From Candidatus Firestoneibacteriota bacterium (GTDB lineage: Bacteria > Oederibacteriota > JAAXVQ01): a stretch of 6,278 bases of DNA. A program made the position numbers and the translations under genes. Positions within the stretch are counted from its first letter, which is position 1; every line of letters starts with the position of its first letter. The notes under the pieces were generated by a model. That model saw nothing but the letters and a program-made list of their open reading frames with translations, ran no database searches and had not been told where the DNA came from. Of this stretch, positions 1 to 4,867 are shown in pieces. The DNA is taken from contig JAAXVQ010000124.1 in the NCBI GenBank assembly GCA_013335425.1, forward strand, positions 1 through 6,278. The letters run 5' to 3'.

Positions 1-1
1 C

Positions 2-127
2 GACAAACTGCTGCAATTGCAGGCCGCGGAAGTAAAAGCCTTGGAAGCCGAACAGGCGCAGTCCGCGCTGGAAGCTGCTGCGGTTGCCGCTGAGGAAGCC
101 AAAAAAGCCGAAGCTGCCAAAGCCTAG
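2..127 (+). CDS. rplS: C-terminal end of a gene, probably 50S ribosomal protein L19 with an Ala/Glu/Lys-rich tail (5' partial)
   Basis: An open frame enters from the left edge and stops at TAG 125-127, giving 41 visible residues. Sixteen are Ala and seven are Glu, with scattered Lys and Gln and no Gly or Pro, so it should be a charged, helical, probably solvent-exposed tail. Nothing in these residues identifies a family. The rplS assignment is inferred from gene order: rplS-rnhB-yraN is a widespread arrangement, and here rnhB and yraN follow directly. The usual L19 core ends in a short basic helix, so this would be a lineage-specific extension of at least 41 residues. A strong terminator follows 34 nt after the stop, which fits the end of an rpsP-rimM-trmD-rplS-type operon. 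It could equally be another gene with a low-complexity tail. Confidence 0.5.
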   Translation, partial: DKLLQLQAAEVKALEAEQAQSALEAAAVAAEEAKKAEAAKA

Positions 128-160
128 GCTTTGCAAGCCGTATTGGTTTTAATAACCTTC

Positions 161-200
161 CGGCCTTGAGCGCCAAGCGTTCAAGGCCGTTTGTTTTTTT
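161..200 (+). terminator. Intrinsic (Rho-independent) terminator after the rplS-like gene
   Basis: CGGCCTTGA (161-169) pairs perfectly with TCAAGGCCG (181-189). The stem continues inward through a G-U pair and C-G, G-C, C-G pairs to a CAA loop at 174-176, giving about 13 bp. A T-rich tract (190-200, one G interruption) follows at once. It sits 34 nt past the upstream stop and 42 nt before rnhB, so rnhB probably relies on partial readthrough or on a promoter I could not recognise in 201-242. Confidence 0.93.
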
Positions 201-233
201 GGATTTTGATGTCAACCCCCGGGTAGTTTCGTC

Positions 234-239
234 GAGGTG
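234..239 (+). promoter_or_regulatory. Ribosome binding site that favours the ATG start of rnhB
   Basis: GAGGTG lies just ahead of ATG 243. An in-frame GTG at 237 falls inside this motif and has no Shine-Dalgarno match of its own upstream, so ATG 243 is the more likely start. Confidence 0.65.
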
Positions 240-242
240 CTT

Positions 243-896
243 ATGCCGTTGCACGTAGCGCGACCATCCCGTTCGAGTGCTGCCGATCGCCTGGTTTTTG
301 AACGTGAATACCGGGAAAAGGGCTTTCCGGTCGTGGCCGGCATCGATGAAGCGGGGCGCGGCCCCTGGGCCGGCCCGGTGGTGGCCGCCTGCGTATGCCT
401 GCCTGAAGAAACCGACGGCCTCGAAGTTTTGGATGATTCTAAAAAACTATCTTCCCAAAAACGCGAAACATATTACGAGCTGTTGCAAGGCCGCGCTTTA
501 AGCATAGGCGTCGGCATCGTGGATGCCGGCACCATCGACCGCATCAACATCCTGCAAGCCACTTTTTTGGCCATGCAGCAGGCCGCCCAACAAATCTCCC
601 CGAATCCGGATTTTTATCTCATTGACGGAAACCGCAAACCCACCTGGACCGACCGGGCGCTCACGTTGATCAAAGGCGAGTCACAGTCGCTCTCAATTGC
701 CGCCGCTTCGATCGTGGCCAAGGTTACCCGCGACCGCCTGATGGATGCCTACGATGCCCAATTTCCCCAGTGGGGGTTTGCGCACCACAAAGGTTATGGT
801 ACGGCCGAACACCTCAGCGCCATCCGAGTGCATGGCATTTGCGCGATTCACCGCCGCAGCTATTCACCCATTGCGCAAATGAATTTCCCCCTCTAA
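243..896 (+). CDS. rnhB: Ribonuclease HII
   Basis: RNase HII cuts the RNA strand of RNA-DNA hybrids and removes single ribonucleotides misincorporated in DNA; it acts in the cytoplasm with divalent metal. The 217-residue product is of normal family length. Visible motifs are GIDEAGRGPWAG (33-44, catalytic Asp35 and Glu36), DDSKKLS (64-70), LIDGN (126-130, third carboxylate Asp128), SIAAASIVAKVTRDR (151-165) and the HHKGYGT segment near the C-terminus, so identification is secure. One position is odd: the fourth acidic residue, normally Asp in a KGD motif, is Glu146 (KGES, codon 678-680). This is a conservative change that may alter metal geometry or may be lineage-specific. ATG 243 was chosen over GTG 237 because of the Shine-Dalgarno position. 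The stop is 3 nt from the yraN start, implying co-translation. Confidence 0.95.
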   Translation: MPLHVARPSRSSAADRLVFEREYREKGFPVVAGIDEAGRGPWAGPVVAACVCLPEETDGLEVLDDSKKLSSQKRETYYELLQGRALSIGVGIVDAGTIDRINILQATFLAMQQAAQQISPNPDFYLIDGNRKPTWTDRALTLIKGESQSLSIAAASIVAKVTRDRLMDAYDAQFPQWGFAHHKGYGTAEHLSAIRVHGICAIHRRSYSPIAQMNFPL

Positions 897-899
897 GCC

Positions 900-1247
900 A
901 TGAACTTCAAAGGTAAAGTCGCTGAGGATCAAGCGGTGTTTTACCTGCAAAAACAAGGTTATAAAATTGTCGAAAGAAATTTTTCCGTGCGCGGCGGGGA
1001 GATCGACATCATAGCCTGGGAAGGGAAGACGCTTTGCTTTGTGGAGGTTAAAAGCCGCGGCTCCGCCGATTACGGCTATCCCGCGGAAGCGGTCAACCGC
1101 CGAAAGCAGCAACGCCTTATTTGTGCTGCCCAACTTTATCTGCTGCGGCATTTTAAAGCCGGTCCCCCCGCATGCCGCTTCGACGTGATATCGCTCTGCG
1201 CCGAGCATCCGCCGCATCTGATTTGCAATGCTTTTTCACTATCTTAA
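900..1247 (+). CDS. yraN: YraN / UPF0102 family protein with an endonuclease-like fold
   Basis: The 115-residue protein matches the UPF0102 family, small cytoplasmic proteins with a Holliday-junction-resolvase-like PD-(D/E)XK fold and no firmly established function. The N-terminal helix (G5-x-x-A8-E9 then YLQKQGYKIVERNF) leads into the signature RGGEIDII (31-38) and then FVEVKSR (47-53). Glu34, Asp36, Glu49 and Lys51 correspond to the expected metal-site residues, so the active site looks intact. The segment after residue 58 (YGYPAEAVNRRKQQRL) is also typical. The ATG at 900 lies 3 nt after the rnhB stop, so the two genes almost certainly share a transcript, as in many bacteria where rnhB-yraN is conserved. 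The protein is slightly shorter at the C-terminus than E. coli YraN. Confidence 0.93.
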   Translation: MNFKGKVAEDQAVFYLQKQGYKIVERNFSVRGGEIDIIAWEGKTLCFVEVKSRGSADYGYPAEAVNRRKQQRLICAAQLYLLRHFKAGPPACRFDVISLCAEHPPHLICNAFSLS

Positions 1248-1447
1248 GCGCAACCGTTTTCTTGCAAAATGATATTTGTTGGAACCCGGCGAATGTACGT
1301 CCTGTGCCTGATTAATCAAGGGTTTTCCTTCAGAATGTATTCCAATTTGAATAAAATAATGAAAAATACCATATAGCACCGGCAGTAGGCTTGAATGATT
1401 AAGACCACAAAATATGGCCCCCTATATGATGATTGTTTAAAAAAGAC
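1248..1447. other. A/T-rich intergenic leader upstream of the HU gene
   Basis: No credible gene lies in the gap between yraN and the HU-type gene. The sequence becomes clearly A/T-rich from about 1320. It holds a 10-bp palindrome TGATTAATCA (1309-1318), a CCATATA word (1369-1375) and the first copy of a 12-mer (1406-1417) repeated at the promoter. A weak extra promoter (TTGAAT 1347-1352, 17 bp, CATATA 1370-1375) is possible but poorly matched. No clear terminator for rnhB-yraN was found. Confidence 0.5.
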
Positions 1448-1462
1448 TTGCACAAAATATGG
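1406..1462. repeat. Pair of 12-bp direct repeats upstream of the HU gene
   Basis: CACAAAATATGG occurs at 1406-1417 and again at 1451-1462, exactly 45 bp apart. Each copy is followed by a run of C or G and then a TATA-type word (CCTATAT 1421-1427; CCATATA 1469-1475). The downstream copy lies in the promoter spacer. This looks like paired protein-binding sites rather than a mobile repeat. Confidence 0.55.
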
Positions 1463-1477
1463 GGGGTGCCATATAAT
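1448..1477 (+). promoter_or_regulatory. Sigma70-type promoter of the HU gene
   Basis: TTGCAC (1448-1453) is followed after 18 bp by a perfect TATAAT (1472-1477), which predicts a transcription start near 1484 and a 5' leader of about 50 nt. The -10 is consensus and the -35 is only fair. The spacer and -10 carry an inverted repeat that could be an operator. Confidence 0.8.
1457..1474. promoter_or_regulatory. Inverted repeat over the HU promoter, candidate operator
   Basis: ATATGG (1457-1462) and CCATAT (1469-1474) form perfect 6-bp arms around a 6-bp GGGGTG centre. The right arm overlaps the -10 box, so a bound protein would block RNA polymerase. The binding protein is unknown; autoregulation by HU or by an unlinked repressor is inference. 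Confidence 0.4.
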
Positions 1478-1519
1478 TCGCTTACAGAGATACACTCTGA
1501 GCATTCATTAAAAGCGAAC

Positions 1520-1527
1520 GGAGGTGA
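1520..1527 (+). promoter_or_regulatory. Near-consensus ribosome binding site of the HU gene
   Basis: GGAGGTGA, an almost perfect complement of the 16S rRNA 3' end, sits 5 nt before the GTG at 1533. This fixes the non-ATG start and suggests high translation, as expected for a nucleoid protein. Confidence 0.85.
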
Positions 1528-1532
1528 ATTAA

Positions 1533-1814
1533 GTGCTCACGAAAAGCGAAATGTTGAACAAGTTGGTGGAAGCGACGGGCTTCAAGAAAAAGGATGTCGT
1601 AGCCGTCCTCGATGCGCAAAACGATCTCCTCGTCAAGGTTTTGAAAAAGGATAAAAAATACAAGCTCCAGGGATTGGGGATTTTTACGGTGAAGAACCGT
1701 AAGGCTCGGTTGGCGCGCAATCCGCAAACCGGCGAGACCGTGAAGGTTCCTGCCAAGACCGTGATCCGTTTTCGCGTCAGCAAAGACGTGAAAGTGAAGG
1801 TTCTGGGCAAATAG
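1533..1814 (+). CDS. HU/IHF-family DNA-binding protein
   Basis: HU proteins are small dimeric nucleoid proteins that bend and compact DNA. The 93-residue product fits the family length and layout. An N-terminal helical pair (MLTKSEMLNKLVEATGF, then KKDVVAVLDAQNDLLVKVL) precedes the beta region with LQGLGIFTV. The DNA-binding arm follows, with the hallmark ARNPQTGETVKVPAKTVIRF, and the C-terminus is basic. The Pro in the RNPQTG arm tip, which intercalates between base pairs in known HU structures, is present. The start is GTG, fixed by a near-consensus ribosome binding site. It has its own promoter and terminator, so it is monocistronic. Sequence alone does not settle whether it is HU proper or an IHF-like paralogue; a single homodimeric HU is the simplest reading. 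Confidence 0.93.
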   Translation: MLTKSEMLNKLVEATGFKKKDVVAVLDAQNDLLVKVLKKDKKYKLQGLGIFTVKNRKARLARNPQTGETVKVPAKTVIRFRVSKDVKVKVLGK

Positions 1815-1830
1815 TTTTCGGCTTTTCCAA

Positions 1831-1866
1831 AGGCTGTCCCGGAGTTCCGGGACAGCCTTTTTTTTT
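1831..1866 (+). terminator. Strong intrinsic terminator of the HU gene
   Basis: AGGCTGTCCCGG (1831-1842) pairs perfectly with CCGGGACAGCCT (1847-1858) around an AGTT loop. Nine T residues (1858-1866) follow. It begins 16 nt after the HU stop. Confidence 0.97.
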
Positions 1867-1978
1867 CACATTTGTCCGTGCTGAATTTTCTCAGGCGAAA
1901 AGTCCGGGTTTCTCTGCAATAACTTTGGAAAATGGAAATGATCAAAAGTCTGATCCTGCATTCCGACGCAATCCGAAC

Positions 1979-2007
1979 TTGACGAATCGCACAATATCGA
2001 ATATTAT
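1979..2007 (+). promoter_or_regulatory. Sigma70-type promoter of the ATPase-exonuclease pair
   Basis: TTGACG (1979-1984), a 17-bp spacer and TATTAT (2002-2007) make a near-consensus promoter, each box matching 5 of 6. The predicted start is near 2014, leaving a leader of about 37 nt. An inverted repeat GATCA (1940-1944) / TGATC (1951-1955) lies just upstream and could be an activator or repressor site. Confidence 0.75.
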
Positions 2008-2039
2008 GCTTTTAGGCGTAATTAGTTGATTCTTCTTTT

Positions 2040-2044
2040 AGGAG
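2040..2044 (+). promoter_or_regulatory. Ribosome binding site that sets a TTG start for the ATPase
   Basis: AGGAG lies 6 nt before TTG 2051. The encoded N-terminus (IRNPFRYG) matches how this ATPase family usually begins, so the TTG start is preferred over any internal ATG. Confidence 0.75.
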
Positions 2045-2050
2045 CGTAAA

Positions 2051-3151
2051 TTGATCCGAAATCCTTTCCGCTATGGTGAACCCGTTACCGGGGATTACTT
2101 TACCAACCGTTACCGTGAACGCGAAGCCATCATGGGTGAACTTTCTCAGGGGCGCAATGTTTTACTGACGGGACCGAGGCATATGGGAAAATCCTCCCTG
2201 GCGCGGCGGGTGGTTTCCGAATTTGAGCGCCAAGGGGTTATGGCCGTTTACGTGGATTTTGAACGCGCTTACTCGGTCAATCAATTTATTGAAATCTTTC
2301 TGGCGGAGTTGCTGCGCACGGCTTTCAGGCAGGCCAAGGAACTTCAACAATTCATCGAGACTCTTTCTCCGGGACTTAAAAATATCCTGGTTTTGAAGTT
2401 GGGCAAAGCCGGCGAATTGACCGTGGAGGTCAGCCGCACCAAAAATCCGGTCAATATCGCCTTAACCCTGCTGAGCCTGGCTCAATCCACGGCCGAATAC
2501 AAACGGCGCGTCTGCGTGGTGTGCTTGGATGAAATCACCCCGGGAATTTTGCCTGAAGATTTTCGCAAGGGCATTTTAGAGGTCGCCCGCAAACAGCCGC
2601 AGGTGGGGTACTTGCTGTTGAATTTGGAACAGCCCGGCAGCGATATGCGGGAAGGATTCGTTCATTGGCCTTTGGAAAAAATCGAGGAGCGCTATTTGCG
2701 CGCGTTCATTAAGACGCGCTTTGAAAATACGGGTTTTCGCGTCGAGGAAGCCCTCATCGACGAAGTGTTAAAAGCTTCCTGGGGACAGGCGCATTATGTG
2801 CAAATGATCTGTCGGGAATTGTGGAACCTGGGGCATACCAGCAAACTGGTCTCTTCTAAAAATTTACCGCCGGCCTTGGAATCCATCCTCGAAACCCACT
2901 CGGGGTTTTATACGGCCATGTGGCGGGAATTGTCGACGCATCAAAAAAACCTGCTTTTAGCCATCGCTGCGAGCGGAGGGCGAAAGATCTTTTCCAAGGA
3001 ATTCGTCCAGCGGCATAACCTGGGAGGGTTTTCCACAGTGCAAAAGTCCGTCAACCGGTTATTGGAAATTAAGGTCTTGGAACGGATTCAAAATACAGCG
3101 GAATTTACGGATGTGTTTTTCAAAGAGTGGTTGACCCGGCGGATGGCCTAG
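2051..3151 (+). CDS. AAA/STAND-like ATPase (ATPase_2 type) with C-terminal winged helix
   Basis: The 366-residue protein looks like the ATPase_2 (archaeal-type ATPase) branch of P-loop NTPases. The N-terminal NPFRYG...YFTNR box (4-20) is typical of that group. The Walker A motif is GPRHMGKS (41-48), a Walker B strand ends in Asp160-Glu161 (VCVVCLDE), and a sensor-1-like strand ends at Asn191. A lid region follows around 205-255 with the family-style GQAHYVQMICREL. The last 75 or so residues, starting near SGGRKIFSKEF, read as a winged-helix domain that could bind DNA or a partner. No signal peptide or membrane segment is seen, so it is cytoplasmic. The specific role is unknown; relatives act as switch-like ATPases. 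It has its own promoter and a TTG start, and its end overlaps or closely abuts the exonuclease gene, suggesting joint function. Confidence 0.85.
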   Translation: MIRNPFRYGEPVTGDYFTNRYREREAIMGELSQGRNVLLTGPRHMGKSSLARRVVSEFERQGVMAVYVDFERAYSVNQFIEIFLAELLRTAFRQAKELQQFIETLSPGLKNILVLKLGKAGELTVEVSRTKNPVNIALTLLSLAQSTAEYKRRVCVVCLDEITPGILPEDFRKGILEVARKQPQVGYLLLNLEQPGSDMREGFVHWPLEKIEERYLRAFIKTRFENTGFRVEEALIDEVLKASWGQAHYVQMICRELWNLGHTSKLVSSKNLPPALESILETHSGFYTAMWRELSTHQKNLLLAIAASGGRKIFSKEFVQRHNLGGFSTVQKSVNRLLEIKVLERIQNTAEFTDVFFKEWLTRRMA

Positions 3152-3156
3152 CGCCC

Positions 3157-3624
3157 GTGGCCGACGCCTTTTTGGACATTGAAACCTCTCTGCGCGGTGA
3201 AATTACCGTGGTGGGGATCTATTGTCCCGGCCGGGGCACGGTGCAACTGATCGGCGAGCAAATCACGGTGGCCCAAATTTTACACGCGCTCGAGCACGTC
3301 GATACCCTGAAAACCTATAATGGCGCGCGTTTTGACTTACCGGTGATTCAAAAACGTTTGGGCTTGGATTTGACGGCCTTGTTTAATCATTGCGACCTGA
3401 TGTTTGCTTGTTGGAAACAAGGACTCAAGGGTGGACTGAAATCCGTGGAGCGGCAATTGGGGATCGAGCGCGCCTCTGTGGGGGTTGACGGGGTCATGGC
3501 CATGCAACTCTGGGCGCAATGGGAGCAGCAACAGGATCGGGAAGCGCTCGCCATGCTTTTGCAGTACAACCGCGAGGACGTAGAGCTGCTGGCTGAGGTG
3601 GAACGGCGGCTTTTGTCGCGATAA
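3157..3624 (+). CDS. DEDDy 3'-5' exonuclease-like protein (YprB / RNase H-like family)
   Basis: This 155-residue protein has the layout of YprB-type ribonuclease-H-fold exonucleases (RNase_H_2). Exo I is FLDIET with Asp7 and Glu9, Exo II is TYNGARFDLPVI with Asp60, and Exo III is YNREDVELL with Tyr137 and Asp141, so all five DEDDy positions are present. GLKSVERQLGI (93-103) and the DGVMAMQLW helix are also family-like. Substrate (DNA or RNA) cannot be told. The start is uncertain. GTG 3157, 5 nt after the ATPase stop, gives a family-like N-terminus just before Exo I. GTG 3127 would add ten residues and overlap the ATPase gene by 25 nt. Neither has a good Shine-Dalgarno site, so translation is probably coupled to the ATPase. 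Confidence 0.87.
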   Translation: MADAFLDIETSLRGEITVVGIYCPGRGTVQLIGEQITVAQILHALEHVDTLKTYNGARFDLPVIQKRLGLDLTALFNHCDLMFACWKQGLKGGLKSVERQLGIERASVGVDGVMAMQLWAQWEQQQDREALAMLLQYNREDVELLAEVERRLLSR

Positions 3625-3684
3625 CCTAAGTGTTTTCCTACAGCTACGATCGGGAAATTCCTGTTTTTTTTCCAACAAATATGT

Positions 3685-3690
3685 TATCTT
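3685..3690 (+). promoter_or_regulatory. Possible -10 box ahead of the phosphatase-like gene
   Basis: TATCTT sits in an A/T-rich stretch (3664-3696) between two genes separated by 117 nt, so a promoter is expected here. No convincing -35 is present at the right distance, so this is a weak call. Confidence 0.3.
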
Positions 3691-3698
3691 ATTTTGAT

Positions 3699-3723
3699 GC
3701 CCCGACCGCGTGCAAGCCGGGGT
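3699..3723 (+). other. Small hairpin in the leader of the phosphatase-like gene
   Basis: CCCCG (3700-3704) pairs with CGGGG (3718-3722), with a possible G-T pair outside, around a 13-nt loop. There is no T tract, so it is not a terminator. The GGGG could instead pair with CCCC 3737-3740, enclosing the ribosome binding site AAGGA (3728-3732). A translational switch is possible, but the helices are short. Confidence 0.3.
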
Positions 3724-3741
3724 CATTAAGGATGCTCCCCT

Positions 3742-4566
3742 ATGAAATGGCTTTTAAATAAAGCGGTTTTAGATGAGATCCGTCACCGGCTAAACCCCCA
3801 AAACCGCATGCTGTTGTTTTTAAATTATGATTCGGTGCTCAATCCCGGCGCGGCAGGCGAGGCCGTCCAACCCCTGGACTTGGCCATGCGCGAACAGTTG
3901 CGGGAACTTTCGGAAATCAGTTCACTCACGCTAACCGTGGTTAGCGATTATTCACTGGCGGCATTAAGAAAATTTATCGGTTTTTCCGGTCTATACCTGG
4001 TGGCCAACAATGGTTTGGAAATTTTCGGCCCTGACCTCAACGTAGTTCACGCCGAGGCCAAACGTCTACGGCAGGTATTTAAGGAAATGTTGGCCGCACT
4101 CACGGCCAAGCAACGTGAGTTGCCCGAGGTGGTCTTGGAGAACCGGGATTTGTCCCTGGTGGTGCATTTTAATCAGGCCAAACCTTTGATTCAACGCCGC
4201 GCCCGCATTGTCCTGGAACAAATCTGGACACCCGTGATGGATGCCGTAACCCTGCAGGAAAAAAACAACATGTTGATCTTGCGTCCCCGCCTGGGATGGG
4301 GCAAAGGGCGCGCGGTCATGTTTTTGTGGAATAAATTCGCCACGCCGCGCCGTCGTCCCTTGGTCATGGCTTTGGGCGCCGATGAAACCGATGAGGAGAT
4401 TTTCGGGTTCATGGGACGCGAAGGCATGGGCGTCATCATCGGGGGCGAAAGTCGTGTGGCGCATTCCAAAGCCGGTTATTTTTTGAAAAACCGTGCCGAA
4501 GTATTGAAGTTTTCTTCCTGGTTGGCGGACAACCTTCCTCATCCCAACCATTCGGGATCACGGTGA
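3742..4566 (+). CDS. Trehalose-6-phosphate phosphatase-like HAD protein with a degenerate active site
   Basis: The 274-residue protein follows the trehalose-phosphatase (OtsB) pattern within the HAD superfamily. LLFLNYDSVL (24-33) stands where LFLDYDGTL is expected, VVSDYSLAALRKFIG (66-80) matches the VSGRSLxDLRxxxG segment, and NNGLEI (89-94) stands for the N-H-G-LEI motif. LSLVVHF (137-143), GWGKGRAV (185-192, motif III Lys188) and GADETDEE (212-219, for GDDxTDE) complete the series. The key change is Asn28 (AAT 3823-3825) in place of the nucleophilic Asp that forms the phospho-aspartyl intermediate. Thr is Val32, the SGR Arg is Tyr70, and the first Asp of GDD is Ala213. The frame is intact and well conserved in fold, so it is not a broken gene. 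I infer a pseudo-phosphatase or changed chemistry; no trehalose-synthase gene is visible. AAGGA (3728-3732) is the ribosome binding site. Confidence 0.82.
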   Translation: MKWLLNKAVLDEIRHRLNPQNRMLLFLNYDSVLNPGAAGEAVQPLDLAMREQLRELSEISSLTLTVVSDYSLAALRKFIGFSGLYLVANNGLEIFGPDLNVVHAEAKRLRQVFKEMLAALTAKQRELPEVVLENRDLSLVVHFNQAKPLIQRRARIVLEQIWTPVMDAVTLQEKNNMLILRPRLGWGKGRAVMFLWNKFATPRRRPLVMALGADETDEEIFGFMGREGMGVIIGGESRVAHSKAGYFLKNRAEVLKFSSWLADNLPHPNHSGSR

Positions 4567-4867
4567 GTTTCAGAAAAATCCCAAGTTGTTTGGCTCCTGT
4601 TTCCGAGAGTTTAAAATTGCCGGCGTTCGTTTGGGGGCGGCATTTCTACTTTTAAATTCCTCTCCCCTTGCGGGAGAGGATAAAGGTGAGGGGATAAGTT
4701 TTCAATACAAGATTTTTACCCCCTCCCCTTCGTCCCCTCCCACCAGGTCCTGGGGAGGGGATTTAAAAAGTTTTTTCGCAACAAGAACTAAATATGAATT
4801 TAAGCATCCAATACTCCAAGTGCCTGGGTCAGGCCATCAAAAAATAGGAATTGCATCCATTTTGCTT
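4567..4867. other. Intergenic region holding a palindromic repeat element
   Basis: This 301-base gap has no credible gene on either strand. Its centre is the inverted-repeat element at 4648-4771. The left flank (4567-4647) shows nothing recognisable. The right flank (4772-4867) is A/T-rich and must contain or adjoin the promoter of the TPR gene, but no good -35/-10 pair stands out (TAAATA 4789-4794 is a weak -10). Confidence 0.55.
4648..4771. repeat. MITE/REP-like palindromic element with imperfect terminal inverted repeats
   Basis: The 20-base ends 4648-4667 and 4752-4771 are inverted copies matching at 17 of 20 positions without gaps (ACTTTTAAATTCC... against ACTTTTTAAATCC... on the other strand). 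Inside the left end, CCTCTCCC (4659-4666) and GGGAGAGG (4672-4679) form a perfect 8-bp hairpin. On the right, CCCCTCCC (4734-4741) pairs with GGGGAGGGG (4752-4760). An internal GGTGAGGGG (4685-4693) also faces a C-rich run near 4719-4728. The CTCTCCC...GGGAGAGG...GGTGAGGGG pattern resembles dispersed intergenic REP/MITE repeats known from many bacteria. No coding capacity and no sure target-site duplication are visible. The transcript could fold and act as a weak terminator for the upstream gene. Confidence 0.7.

Noticed and set aside
1309..1318. Perfect 10-bp palindrome TGATTAATCA downstream of yraN
   Set aside because: It is short, A/T-rich and isolated, with no promoter at a sensible distance; chance is likely.
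1529..1945. Open frames on the minus strand across the HU gene and its terminator
   Set aside because: They overlap a clear HU gene, cross the terminator stem, and show no family motif or ribosome binding site.
3653..3671. GGAAATTCC followed by eight T residues, resembling a terminator after the exonuclease gene
   Set aside because: The palindrome has no room for a loop and no stable stem can be drawn, so the T run alone is not convincing.
4066..4551. A 161-codon minus-strand frame inside the phosphatase-like gene
   Set aside because: It is antisense to a protein with recognisable HAD motifs; its own translation is His/Gln-rich and unlike any known family.
3742..4566. The phosphatase-like gene as a decaying pseudogene
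   Set aside because: It has full length, an intact frame, a ribosome binding site and conserved fold motifs; only active-site positions are altered, which argues for a functional product.
4648..4771. The G/C-rich hairpin block as a CRISPR array or riboswitch
   Set aside because: There are no regularly spaced identical repeats with unique spacers, and no riboswitch core motif; inverted ends fit a MITE/REP element better.
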